This document shows, piece by piece, positions 1-14,446 of a DNA stretch of 64,000 nucleotides. Position 1 is the stretch's first letter, and every line of letters begins with the position of its first letter. Source of the DNA: Artemia franciscana (taxonomy: Eukaryota; Arthropoda; Branchiopoda; Anostraca; Artemiidae); assembly GCF_032884065.1 (NCBI RefSeq), contig NC_088875.1, forward strand, positions 45,964,214 through 46,028,213. Direction: 5' to 3'. The translations under genes were made by a program, and so were the position numbers. The notes under the pieces are model-generated. The model made no database searches. It saw nothing but the letters and a program-made list of their open reading frames with translations, and was not told where the DNA came from.

Positions 1-104
1 CGCTTCGCGCCCCCCCCCCAAGCCCCCCCGCGCGCGTAAGTCGTTACGCGCCATAATAGTTACGCGCCATTGTAGTTGTGTCCCTATGTCCCACCTGTGA
101 ATAT

Positions 105-413
<309 letters not shown>

Positions 414-419
414 GACCAT

Positions 420-2157
420 TCCCTGTCCCGGTGTCCCGGTCGTCATTTATATCCCCCTGTTTCCCCCGGTGTCCCCGTTGTAGTTGTGTCCCTGTGTCCC
501 GGTCGTCATTTATATTCCCTGTGTCCCGGTCGTCATTTGTATCCCGGTGTCCCGGTCTGTATATACATTCGTTTTTTAGTTTTGTTTTTCTCCTTTATTT
601 TTTTCCTTTTTTTTTCTTTTTTAGTTTATTTTTTTACCTTCTTTTTAGTTTTGTTAGTTTTTTTTTTTACTTATGTCCTGGTCGTCATTTATACTCCCTG
701 TGTCCCGGTGCTTTGTTGATTGCTAATCGAACATTCCTTTTGTCCTGGTCGCTTTCTCTTTGAGTGTCGTCATTTATTTTTTTCTTTTTTAGTTCTTTTA
801 GTTTTTACCTTTTTTAGTTTTTTTTAGTTTTTTAGATGAAAATTTTTTTTAGTTTTTTCCTTTTTTTCTTTTTAGTTTTTTATTGGTTTTTACCTTTATT
901 TTAGCTTATTTTTCAGTTTTTTCCTTTTTTTTAGTTTTTTTTTATTTTTTATTTTTTTTACCTTTTTTTAGTTTTTTTAGTTTTTTTAGTTTTTTAGCTT
1001 TTTTACTTTTTTTATTAGTTTTTAGTTTTTTTTGTAGTTTTTGCCTTTTTTTAGTTTTTTCAGTTTTTTTTTTAGTTTTTTATTGGTTTTTACCTTTATT
1101 TTAGCTTATTTTTCAGTTTTTTCCTTTTTTTTAGTTTTTTTTTTAGTTTTTAGTTTTTTTAGCTTTTTACCTTTTTTTAGTTTTTTTTAGTTTTTTTAGT
1201 TTTTTAGCTTTTTTATTTTTTTTATTAGTTTTTAGTTTTTTTTGTAGTTTTTGCCTTTTTTTAGTTTTTTTAGTTTTTTAGCTTTTTTATTAGTTTTTAG
1301 TTTTTTTTGTAGTTTTTGCCTTTTTTTAGTTTTTTTCTTTTTAGTTTTTTTGTAGTTTTTACCTTCTTTTTAGTTTTGTTAGTTTTTTTTTTACTCATGT
1401 CCTGGTCGTCATTTATACTCCCTGTGTCCCGGTGCTTTGTTGATTGCTAATCGAACATTCCTTTTGTCCTGGTCGCTTTCTCTTTGAGTGTCGTCATTTA
1501 TTTTTTTCTTTTTTAGTTCTTTTAGTTTTTACCTTTTTTAGTTTTTTTTAGTTTTTTAGATGAAAATTTTTTTTTAGTTTTTTCTTTTTTTCTTTTTAGT
1601 TTTTTATTGGTTTTTACCTTTATTTTAGCTTATTTTTCAGTTTTTTCCTTTTTTTTATTTTTTTTTTATTTTTTATTTTTTTTAGTTTTTTACCTTTTTT
1701 TAGTTTTTTTTAGTTTTTTTAGTTTTTTAGCTTTTTTACTTTTTTTTATTAGTTTTTAGTTTTTTTTGTAGTTTTTGCCTTTTTTTAGTTTTTTCAGTTT
1801 TTTTTTTAGTTTTTTATTGGTTTTTACCTTTATTTTAGCTTATTTTTCAGTTTTTTCCTTTTTTTTAGTTTTTTTTTAGTTTTTAGTTTTTTTAGTTTTT
1901 TACCTTTTTTTAGTTTTTTTAGTTTTTTTAGTTTTTTAGCTTTTTTATTTTTTTTATTAGTTTTTAGTTTTTTTTGTAGTTTTTGCCTTATTTTAGTTTT
2001 TTTAGTTTTTTAGCTTTTTTATTAGTTTTTAGTTTTTTTTGTAGTTTTTGCCTTTTTTTAGTTTTTTTAGTTTTTTAGCTTTTTTATTTTTTTTTATTAG
2101 TTTTTAGTTTTTTTTGTAGTTTTTGCCTTTTTTTAGTTTTTTCAGTTTTCAGTTTTG
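420..2157. repeat. T-rich AGTTTTTT array with a ~724-bp tandem duplication
   Basis: The stretch begins with several copies of GTCCCGGTCGTCATTTATA, which also occur inside the Helitron at 42340-42400. It then becomes almost pure T with regularly spaced AG and CC (AGTTTTTT, TAGTTTTTACC). A marked block (ATGTCCTGGTCGTC, then TTGATTGCTAATCGAACATT, then CGCTTTCTCTTTGAG) occurs at about 673 and again at about 1397, so one unit of about 724 bp is duplicated in tandem. Phe-rich open frames here are artefacts. Confidence 0.9.
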
Positions 2158-2240
2158 TCACCTGATCCAGTTTTTTCAGGTGACGTCACCTGATCCATCC
2201 ACACATCCACAGACAGACAACTTATTTTTATATATATAGA

Positions 2241-2245
2241 TAGAT

Positions 2246-2313
<68 letters not shown>
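2241..2313. repeat. (TA)n microsatellite between two Helitron ends
   Basis: GATA repeats grading into pure TA, lying exactly between the 5' end of the - strand Helitron (2240) and the 3'-end fragment of a + strand Helitron (2314). Confidence 0.95.
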
Positions 2314-2315
<2 letters not shown>

Positions 2316-2457
2316 ATTCACAGGTGGGACACAGGGACTACAATGGCGCGTAACCAATATGGCGCGTAACGACTTACGCGAGCGGGGGGCTTGGGGGGCG
2401 CGAAGCGCCCCACCAACTAGGTGTTGCGGTGGCGCGAAGCGCCACCCCAACAGCTAG
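2314..2457 (+). mobile_element. Solo Helitron 3' end with hairpin and CTAG terminus
   Basis: Inverted relative to the copy at window start. It runs from TCTATTCACAGGTGGGACAC through the GGCGCGTAAC repeats to the terminal stem GGTGGCGC-GAA-GCGCCACC, then CCAACAGCTAG ending at 2457, followed by T. A hairpin about 10 bases before CTAG, with insertion next to T, is the standard Helitron 3' end. No matching 5' part exists on this strand; the fragment begins at the TA tract. Confidence 0.85.
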
Positions 2458-4876
<2,419 letters not shown>

Positions 4877-6676
4877 TTTATTTTTGTTTTAGATTTAAAC
4901 GTGATCCACCCATCACGACATAAATGGAAAATCCCTTTTAAGGCAAATCATCGCCATGAAAGTGAAATATTGCAGGAAAGTAAAATTAGATCTGAAAGCT
5001 TGCTTTCTGAGATTTATCTCCAAGTACGATTTAAACGGAAAACTTCAGATAAAAATGTCGTTGGTTTGAATCGACCCCACTAACCCTCTGGTAATTAGCC
5101 AAAGCTTGTGCTATCACATTAAGACCTGCAAAACTTTTTTTTTTAACGTGTTAGTATAGGCTAATGAAAATGGAAAGCTTAAAAAGGGGTGGGATTATCG
5201 GCAATTTAACTTAGGAAGGTGGGGATTTAAGACTTCTAGCGCTACTGACATTTTAGCGTCTAGTGACCTCATTTAAGAAGAATATAGTTTCGACTAAATT
5301 CGGTAACTGATATAATTAATATGTAATATTATGGGATTAAAGCTGAAATTTATCCGCAACTGGTAATTTCAGTTTTCCAAAATGATTTAAAGCCACAATC
5401 TAGCCTGGACTGGGTAGGCCTAGATTAGCTTGAAAAAATCCTGGCAGGCTAAGTAGGGTAGTTGATTTCAAGCAGTTAGGCCTACTAGTAGGGACGTATT
5501 CGGAGGTGTGGGCTAGAGTGTTTGAACCCACCCCCCCCCCCCCCCAAAAAAAATGTCCAACTTGTAAAAACGTAACACAAATGTATAAAAGCAAATTGTT
5601 GATTCATTTTTAAAGCTTTTTGCCCCCTCCTCCAAAAGAAATAAGAAACTCATAGGTATGGCCCTGCCTACAGGTAACATAATTCCGCTTTCTTAACCCC
5701 CCTTCTTACTTTTAATATGCCAAAAACAACAATCATACCACAGTTAAGGGTAAAAAAATGTCAAATGCTAGATAGCGTTTGATATTTTTTTTTCGACACT
5801 AGCACCAGTTAGAATGAAAAATTTATCCATTGTTGACTATGTTTCCCATACTTTTTGATATAGACTTTATCGTTTAAGACAGACAAGTACATAACCAAAC
5901 AATGTTTGAATTTCAGGACATCTTTAGTGGCCAAAAAGTAGCCTCTTTCTAAATATACAAGCAGATTTTAGCACTTGGTCCACGGTCAATACTATAGTTG
6001 AAAGGAAAAAGCAAAGGAAATGGGGAAAAAAACATAGGGATTAAAAACTATTAGTTCCGCTGACTTTGTAGCTTCCGGAATCTTCACTAAAAAAATGAAA
6101 ATTTCAAGAAACTAAGGTTAATTTTCTTATTATATTATTTGGTACTATGTTCCGTTATCGACGAAATTAAAATGCTTTTGCGCTTCTCTGTAGGGGCACA
6201 GATCTGTGAATAAACTTGGACAAATGAGGGGACTAAGCGGGGAGATGGGGTAGTAAAACTCTACTGATATGTCCTGGGTACAGTTGCGTTTGATGACAGA
6301 TTCGGCAAAGCGTAAGCAAATGCTGTCTTTTTCCGTTTAGGGTGGTAAGTATGATGCTTCAAGGAGGAAGGAGTATTTAACCTCTCAAACTGACCCGATT
6401 TCATCACTTACTTCTATAGAAGCATCAAATTTGATTCATGAAGGAGCTAGAAAATAATGTACTTCAAGTCACGAAGATATCAAAACTAAAGATACCAAAA
6501 TAAAAAATATTAAAATGAAACATTTTTACCCCTTGGTCCCACCATAGGTCTGTTGATACTGAAACTGCAATCTCCTCAGATTTTTCTTGTGGTAGTCTGA
6601 TTTTTCTGTGGTAGCCAGTGGTTTTCTTGTGGATGTTTCTATGTTAGTCTTCAACTAAGCAGTTGAGTCTGATAAT
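4877..6676. other. Non-coding stretch with a degraded MITE
   Basis: No exon recognised. At about 5430-5665 a G/C-run-rich stretch (CCCACCCCCC, AACTTGTAAAAACGTAAC, ending TATGGCCCTGCC) resembles the GGCCGTATCC MITE seen intact at 14278-14446 and 60351-60504, but its ends have decayed. Confidence 0.45.
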
Positions 6677-7022
6677 GCCTTTAATCCGTAAAAACTCAAT
6701 CATTAACAATATACTGATTCTCGAAGACAACTATACATTTAGAAGGAAGCTAAACTTTTTAAACTGATTTGTGGCATACATTTTAACTTATTTTTTGCTG
6801 TTTTTTTTTTCACCCACGTTTCTTTTTTTAAATTTGGCGCTGGCTACTTTACGCCTTTAATCCGTAAAAACTCATTCATTAACAATATATTGATTCTTGA
6901 AGACAACTATACCTTTAGAAGGAAGCTAAACTTTTTAAACTGATTTATGGCATACGTTTTTAACTTTTTTTTTGCTGATTTTTTCACTCACATTTCTTTT
7001 TTTTAAACTTGGTGCCGGCTAC
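6677..7022. repeat. Tandem duplication, two copies of ~175 bp
   Basis: The unit from GCCTTTAATCCGTAAAAACTC through GAAGGAAGCTAAACTTTTTAA to GGCGCTGGCTACT (6677-6850) repeats immediately at 6853-7022 with few changes. It ends about 145 bp before the NSF exon acceptor. Confidence 0.9.
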
Positions 7023-7167
7023 TGCCTGCCTAACTGCATATAGAGGTCCACTGGTTATGTAAGTCTTCACTTAAAACGGTCAAATTTCATTTCCTCTTGT
7101 TATTGGCACTTTAAATCCCTTTCGAAAAAAAAGATGTCGCTGATGTTGTATTGCTTCTGTTTTGCAG

Positions 7168-7326
7168 GTCGATTTTAGAGGAATTAGGAATGGTGTCTGC
7201 ATTTACTGCTGTCCTGCATGTCCCAAATATAAGACAAGTGGATGAAATTGTCAATGTCCTTGAAAACAGTGACGTATTTAGTAGTGAAGACATCAAGCAA
7301 ATAAGGAAAGAAATTGGTCAAAGAAG
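7168..7326 (+). CDS. NSF: NSF internal exon (D2 AAA+ domain C-terminal part)
   Basis: NSF is the hexameric AAA+ ATPase that takes apart SNARE complexes with SNAP adaptors after membrane fusion. This exon encodes about 53 residues, SILEELGMVSAFTAVLHVPN then IRQVDEIVNVLE and ending KEIGQR. That matches the D2 segment after the sensor strand in NSF, where animal proteins have an xVLxExxMLxAFxxxxHVPN pattern. Splice sites are good: a pyrimidine tract with TTTTGCAG before it and AAG-GTAACT after it. The exon is 159 bp and leaves two bases of a codon, which the terminal exon at 11328 completes as Arg in frame. I saw no stop or frameshift. The next upstream exon (sensor GTTSR region) was not found between 1 and 7167. 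The annotation rests on remembered family pattern and on phase agreement with the next exon. Confidence 0.85.
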
Positions 7327-7817
7327 GTAACTTCTATTTTATATTGTCAGTAGTGTTGGCCGGTGCCGATAAATGACTGGTAGATCGAGTCGCAGCTTTC
7401 AGGGAAAGGTTTTTTTATGGGGTGAAAGGTTGTTAATGGGACTCAGAATTTTGAATTAAAGGACAAATTATTTTTTCTCTGCTCCTCATAAAATAGTTGA
7501 ACGATACGGCAATTAAAAAATAATTTATCGAATTTATCAAAAAGATAAAAAAAAATAAAAGATCGAAAAAAGACCGATTGAGAAAAGCTCTGGATCTGAG
7601 GTAATTCTTTTTTCTTTATTCTATCTTGCTTCTATACATGATTTCCAAAACGTCACTGTTTAAATTGTAGAATCGGGCTCTTCGAACGTTGACCGGAGAT
7701 GTATCTACTGGGCATCGAGATAAAATTAAACAAAATCAAATAATATTCAGGGACTCGAAGAGGTAGAGCACTTGAGGTTTTTTAATGGCTTGAAATCTCC
7801 ACGTCTTCTTGAAGACG

Positions 7818-7915
<98 letters not shown>

Positions 7916-10039
7916 AAATTTTTATTGAATTGCTTAATTTTTAAGTTCTGTTACTGAACGACATAATTCTTTGGACAAGTTTGATGAAAGAAGTAGCCAA
8001 AGAAGTGGGATATTTATTTTACAAAAGTGGTACTAAGATAAAAAATGTACAAACAAATAAACCGTATTGCTCCAAGCGGCTTCCCTAATCTCAGATTAAC
8101 TTAGATTTTGTTTAACAGGTTTTTGATCAACTATTCTTTAAATTCTTGAATTAAATTTCAAAATTCTTGTTTAGAGTTTTAGCTGTTTAGGACGTAGCTG
8201 CTTAATCCTTGGTTTGTTTTTCTGTTAAAATTTTCTGACTTTTTTACGTTATTAACGTCATTTTGTCTTTGTTTTCTTTTTTTGTACAGATTTTGACAAT
8301 AACTAAATAATACAGCAAATTGACAAATAAAATCAAATTTAGACAAAGAACAACTAGCAATTTTTTTGGAGCAAATTTACAATTAAAGAATTTGGCATAA
8401 TTGAAATCAGCATAAACATTAGATTTTGCTGGTACATACATAGTAGTCAAAATTTAGTTTTTTAGAGTTTTGACATCTATTGAGGAGAGTCACAGTTTAA
8501 TTTATAGTTTGTTACTACGAATTGAAGTCTCTGTTAAATATAAAAGAGGCAGTTTGATTAAATTTGTACTTCAATGTATATGAAAATCTTTCAGGGTCAA
8601 AAACATAAGAAAGTAAAAAATATCGAGCATTTTGTCCCCGCATAATTCATACTATTGAACTATACAGCCGCTATTGACGGTGCATTTTTTAATTTTCCAT
8701 AATACTGTCTTCTACTATTAGAAAAAAAAGAAGATCGAAATAAACAGTCCAAGTGGCTTACCAAGGACCTTAGATTAGCTTAATTTTTGTCTAACGGGTT
8801 TTTGAGAATGTTTTGCCTAAATTCTCAAATTAGATCTTCAAAACCTCGTACCTTTATTGTTTAAACAATGAAAATTATTCAAAACAGTAAAGTGTATTTC
8901 GTAAATTCTACTGAGTTTACCTAGTAAGCAAACGGTTATGCACAGCCAAATCGTGGCTTGTAGGCTGCATGCAGCTCTTTGAAAGAAGGAGTGTGGCTCT
9001 CGAAAAAAAATGAAAAAACAATATAAATTGATTGGAATAGAATTTTTTTCATTCAATGAAAATAAATGAAATATAATGGAAACATACCATCATAATTTCT
9101 TGAGTAAAAAATAAGAGCTATTCTAAATGAGAATGGCAAAAAAAGTGGAGCGAATAGAACTTCAACAGGAACACAGTCTTGAAAATGAGTTTTGGAAACT
9201 GATGCCATAATCTAAGCACCCAGTTTAAGAAAAGCTGCTTGGCCATTACTGTGCATATTCGGCTATAAAAACTCTAGAAAATCTTTGAAATAGAATTCAT
9301 TTTCATTAAAATGAAAATAAAGGAAATAATTTTTGCCATCATATTTAATGGCATTATCATAATGCCTTGAGACAAAAATTAAAGTTGTTCTAAATAACAT
9401 TTGCAAAAGCAATGGAATTATGAGAACCTGAAGAGGAGCAAAGCCTAAAAACGTATCAAAAATAAGAACAATCCGCAAATGTCTTTGGAAACTAGTGCCA
9501 AATTCAAAGTGCCAAAATTTAAGAAAAGCTCCTTCGACATAACTTGTTGTGAATTCTTTTTTTCAACAATGAAGTTTGCAAAATCAGTGCACCGTTCAAA
9601 ACTTATAAATGAGCATTTTGTAGAATTAGTTCTTATCGTACTCGTATTGTATTATCGAACTAATACGATATAGTATCGTATTAGTTTATATTGTGCTAAC
9701 GAACTATGAACCTTATTTGAGTAAATTCATGAAACAATTCAGTATCATTTTATTTATTTCGTTGATTTTTTCCCTATCGTTGTTTGTGGGCCTTTGCAAG
9801 CTTTGTTTCGCATGCAAGGCATCTACTTTCCTCCTAATATAAATTTGTCCCTCTGAAAAAACACCCCCTTCCCCACAAGCCGTGTCATCATTTTGAATTT
9901 TAGCTGAATGCAGTAATTTTTCCCAAATCAAGTACCGGACATAATAAAATCAAGTTAGATAATGAAAATTAAGGTTGCAAAGGTATGTCACTAAACAAGA
10001 ATAGCGAAAAAAAATGTCAAATATAATAAATAAAATGAA
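7327..10039 (+). other. NSF intron, 5' part
   Basis: AT-rich intron sequence. It contains the (TA)n tract at 7819-7911 and no other recognised element. Confidence 0.6.
7819..7911. repeat. (TA)n microsatellite, ~93 bp
   Basis: A pure TA run inside the last NSF intron, between GAAGACGT and GGCAAAATT. Confidence 0.97.
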
Positions 10040-10680
10040 ATTAGATTGTTTATGAACTGTTGCTAAAACTATAGGGATGAAAGAATTTACTGGGTTGAAC
10101 TTATGTGCAACAAAACAGGTACATAACATTACACTTCATTCAAATGTATATTAAAACAAAATAAAATTAGTAAAATAGAATGAAATTTGGTAAGAACTAT
10201 TGTCAGAATGGGGAGGGGGTTGAAGTCACGTCATAGGTAATGAAACAGCTAGAAAATATTACGTTTCAGTAAAACAAATGAAAAAATAAATGAAATGAAA
10301 TGAAACACAAATTTTTGAGAACTATTATTAGAATTTGCGCATAAAACTACGCACTTGGTTAAACTTGTGCGCAACCAAATGGGTATAAAACCGCACCATC
10401 TCATTCCAGTGCAAAATAAAGGATAATAGAATAAATGAAATGAAATTTTCAATAAAAAAAATTAAATTCTCAAGAACTATAATTAGAAGTAGGGGATTTA
10501 AACCACGTGTCGTGTAACGTGTATGCATACATACTGGTATATAAGATTAAATTTTTATTTTAAGGCATAATAAAATAGAATAGAATTGTGGAGGGTTTTT
10601 GTTGAAATTATTGGGATGAAAACACGCAGTGACTCAACTTTGTGTTCCGCCAATCAGGTAGGTAAATTCGGCTTCATTTA
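10040..10680. repeat. Degenerate tandem repeat, about 5 units of 130-150 bp
   Basis: A recurring pattern AAGAACTATTNTTAGAA ... TTGTGCGCAACCAAATGGGTATAAAA ... AAATAAAATGAAATGAAA is seen starting near 10050, 10190, 10313, 10470 and 10600. The units are diverged and vary in length. The array lies in the NSF intron. Confidence 0.65.
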
Positions 10681-10840
10681 AAATCGTAAAAAAAAAATAT
10701 TGAAAAAATTAATAAAACATTAGTAAAAAAAAAAATAGTCAAAAATTTATAAAAAAAAAATAGGGAAAATAAAGTCGAATTTCTTATGAACTAATTTTAT
10801 TTACTAATATCAATAAAGGACTCTTCTCTTTCCCCTTTTT

Positions 10841-11358
10841 ATATTTGTACTAATTGTGCATTATTATGTATTATTACATAATTGTACTAATTATGTACTA
10901 ATAAATATCAATAAAGGTCTCTTCTCTTTCCCTTTTTATTTTTCACTTACTAAAACATTTTTTGGTCTATTCTACCATTTGATTCTTAATCCTTCTTTTC
11001 CTCATGTTCCTCGTACAGCTTTATTCAAATCTTGAAAATTACCTCCTAATTAAGTGCTCGATTCCAGGTTGTGTGTGGGGATCAAGAAGCTTCTAGCCTT
11101 TTCATATTTGTACTAATTATGTATTATTATGTATTATTACATAAGTGTACCAATTATGTACAAATATTAATAAAAGTCTCTTCTCTTTCCCCTTTTTATT
11201 TTTCACTTACTTAAACATTTTTTGGTCTATTCTACTATTTGATTCTTAATCCTTCTTTTCTTCATGTTCCTCGTACAGCTTTTTTCAAATCTTGAAAATT
11301 ACCTCCTAATCAACTGCTCGATTCTAGGTTGTGTGTCGGTATTAAGAAGCTACTAGCC
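10841..11358 (+). repeat. 260-bp tandem duplication spanning the NSF last acceptor
   Basis: Copy 1 (10841-11098) and copy 2 (11101-11358) share the TTGTACTAATTATG block, the ATCAATAAAGGTCTCTTCTC block, the branch and pyrimidine region, the acceptor, and the first 30 coding bases of the terminal NSF exon. A further fragment of the ATCAATAAAGG block lies at about 10811. Copy 1's exon head (11068-11098) runs straight into copy 2's intron sequence, giving a stop at 11114-11116. Copy 2 continues into the full exon. Confidence 0.92.
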
Positions 11359-11457
11359 CTCCTAGATCTTGTCGGTCAGGCTGAACCAAAAGACCGACCC
11401 AGAAAATTTATTAACATACTTGAAGAGCAGGACATCCTGGAGATGGCCCAGGGATGA
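11328..11457 (+). CDS. NSF: NSF terminal coding exon with stop
   Basis: This exon encodes the C-terminus of NSF: LCVGIKKLLALLDLVGQ, then PKDRPRKFINILEEQ, then DILEMAQG and TGA at 11455-11457. Animal NSF has the pattern W-I-GIKKLLMLIEM then a proline/arginine linker and RKFLxLL, so this is the final D2 helical part. The acceptor is TTCTAG at 11322-11327. Its first base completes the split AGG codon left by the exon at 7168-7326, which supports the joining. Length to the stop is typical, though the family's usual acidic SPLDFD-like tail differs here. No clear AATAAA follows within 200 bp. A partial duplicate of this exon's start lies 260 bp upstream. Confidence 0.88.
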
Positions 11458-13720
11458 GAGGAAACTAGACTGTTGAATCTATGGTTACTGCTACCCTCTG
11501 TTTTTAATATGACTTTTTATCCTTTATTGCAATTGTCTTTAATATGTGTAGTGTCATATTCCAGAATTGGTTTAATCGGTTTCTTTTTTCTTTTTTTTTG
11601 GTCTAACGCAGATAATTTAAATAGTCATAAATAATATGCGGAAGAAGAAGTTATTTCATTTTAAATAAGTTAAAATATATTCAAATTTATTTTTAATTTT
11701 AAGTGGACATTTAAATTTATTTTTAATTTTTTCTGCTTTCAAGGTTTTTACAGCTTAGAACAGCAAAATTTTTTGCTATTAATCATTTATTTATTTATTT
11801 AATTGCTATTAACTAATTATTTTACGCTGAATTTCCCTTTTGCTGCAATTTTTCAAAAATGTTATTATGTCTTTTACTTTTGCGAACTAAGTCATATTAG
11901 ACAGTCAACTTTTAAAAAAACATTAAACGCAAAATCAAAGTGATGAGAACATTCCAGCTCTATTTTCCCATTCAAGATGAAAAAAAGGTTAACTAAAATC
12001 GCATATTTTTGTTGTTTTTTGCATAGTTTAAAGTAAATTCAGTCTATTCAATAGGTCCGATGTCCGACATCTGTTCTACTAACCTAGATAGACCTCACTC
12101 GATCTTGACTATCATCATCGTGTCCAAAGGCCTATCTGCCTCCTCCCAATACTGAAATGTTATGGGCCTATGAATCCTCCAGGGGCTCCGGAGAAAAATC
12201 TCTATCCGAAGAAATTTTCAAAGGGGTATTTTGATTCATAAAACATATATTGAGCTTTTATTGTAGGAATACGGCAATTCTTGTTAAGATAGAATTGTTA
12301 AACTTTCTAAGTTATAAAATAAAAAAATTTCTTTCTAATAAATCGACAGTTTTCTAGAAACTTGTGTTTTACGTATGATTGACAGCAAAATTCTCTTGTT
12401 TTGTTTTTTTAATGTCCTTGAAAAAGAGTGTCCTTGCATAAACAGTTAGGTCTTGTTTATTTTAAACAAAATTTTACCAGTTAGAAACAAAAATTTTCAA
12501 AATTTGATCCGAAATAGAAATAAACGGAACTTCAAATTTCACAAATAAACAAACTTAAGAGAAATAAACGAAATAAGTAAAAGATAAATAAATAAAACAA
12601 ATTTCAACAATGTTAGCTCAACCACTCTCTAGCACTTTAATTACTGTGTATAGATAGATATTTATTGCAATAAAAGTCTGATCGGGTAATGCCAATAAAA
12701 TACTTACACACATGATAATAATACATAAGGATAACAATAACACGCATAATATAGTAATAATGACACTTAACACACCATATATAATTATACACAGAATAAT
12801 AATAAAGTCTCAACACCCTTGATCTACTCACATTATTTGTCAAAAAAATTCCATTTTATCAAAAATTGGTAATACCCACACGGCCAAACTTACCCAACCT
12901 AGCACACTTATCAAAATTTCTACTAAAACAATTTCAATTTTGGCTGTAAGCTTACTTTTTGGATTTTGTTGCTAAAAATTAAATTAAAAAAAATAAAGAG
13001 TATTGTTTTTCAAATCATTAGTATTTTTAGTATTGGTAGCAGCATTAGTGCAAAAAGTTTTAAAATATAATGAAAATAAAGCATGCTAAGTTAGATATAA
13101 CAAAATGAGTAAAAAACAAAATGATATTAAAACAGACTGTTAATTTTATATTACATTTTTCCATTTGATTTAAAACGTAGGCTATTTACATTCTTTAGTT
13201 TTAACTGTCTCTATTTGTTGGTGTATTCTCTATGCAAAGTCAAATTTTCCGAAAATTTACCAAAATTAGGGAATTATAAGAGTTAATCAAAAGTTTTGAA
13301 ATAACAAAACTAGATTTAAACTCCTGTATTTTCCATTTATGACTTGTTTTTACTTTGCTGTTTTTCTTGTTATATTGGATATCTCATCTTTTATCCTCTT
13401 TTTATCTTTATTGCTATAGATTGAAGTTAAAATATATTTATTGTTGTAATACAATGTAGTTCAATAGTAATATAATAAACAGTGGTATTCCAAATGGGTT
13501 TTAGTGGCGATGTAGTGGATAACATGTGCCCTATTTTATACTACATGCGGAGAAAATTTTGCTGAAATTTGCATGACTCTCTGCAAAAATTAGTTATTAA
13601 TTTCCCCGCTTGGATTGTGATGGAAATAGGACATGGTTGAATGGAATATTGAATATGGCAGAATACCGATGGAATATGGTAAAAGTTATAAGACCGAGTT
13701 AAACACCAATAGATAAAAGG
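11458..13720. other. NSF 3' UTR and intergenic DNA
   Basis: AT-rich sequence after the NSF stop. No canonical polyadenylation signal stands out near the stop; weak candidates are AAATAA-type words at 11630-11670. No further gene or clear repeat recognised. Confidence 0.45.
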
Positions 13721-14128
13721 GTACTTGTAAGTTACTCAGAACACACTCAAGAATTTTCTCTGTAGATCTGTAAGAACCGTTTTCATATTTCATAGCCACA
13801 AGACTTATTTAGTTTGACAGAATGCATTGGACTTATATAACTTGGGCTATATATTTGCACATTAGGGGGGGGGGCTTGGGGTAAAGTATTTGGACAGCGT
13901 GAAGTTAGAAAACAATTCTTGCTTCATAATATGCAGAATAATTGTAGCTAACACATTTTGTATCCAGACCCTCCAAACTCTAACCTCCTCCCAAATATGC
14001 AAATATACAGCCCAGATCATAAAGGTCCAATGCATTCTGTCTCTTGTCTTTGTGGCTATGAAACGGGTTTCTCAGATCTTACATTCAGATCAAAATTCTT
14101 GAGTGTGTTATGAATAACTAACAAGTAT
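13721..14128. mobile_element. Fold-back element with ~135-bp imperfect inverted ends
   Basis: The left arm begins GTACTTGTAAGTTACTCAG, then AACACACTCAAGAATTTT, and includes TTTCATAGCCACAAGAC and CAGAATGCATTGGAC. The right arm, read on the - strand, repeats these words in the same order (ACTTGTTAGTTATTCATAAC, CACACTCAAGAATTTT, TTTCATAGCCACAAAGAC, CAGAATGCATTGGAC). Arms are about 13721-13868 and 13978-14128. No transposase is present, so it is a MITE-like or fold-back insertion. Confidence 0.8.
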
Positions 14129-14277
14129 CGATAATAGTTTAACATTAGATAACAAAATTATACTAATATATCTAGTTAGTGTTATATAGTGTCATAGGGA
14201 ACACACCACCTCCATCCCACTCCGTTTAAAGCTGTTTGATGTGGTAAGCTTTCGCAAAATATCCTAGAGCTATAGGC

Positions 14278-14446
14278 AAGGCCGTTTCCAGGGGGGTAGG
14301 GAGTTTGAACCCTCCCCCACCCATAATTTTGTCCGACCCGTAAAAACGTAACAAAAACGAATATAAACAATTTTTTTGCGTTTTTTGAAATTGTTTTACC
14401 CCCCCCCCCCACACCGAAAAAAAAAATCCTGGATACGGCCCTGCCT
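14278..14446. mobile_element. Small MITE, GGCCGTATCC-type ends
   Basis: It begins AAGGCCGTTTCCAGG and ends CCTGGATACGGCCCT, an inverted terminal repeat of about 14 bp. The core has C runs and GACCCGTAAAAACGTAACAA, shared with the copy at 60351-60504 and the decayed one near 5430-5665. Length is about 170 bp with no coding capacity. Confidence 0.75.
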
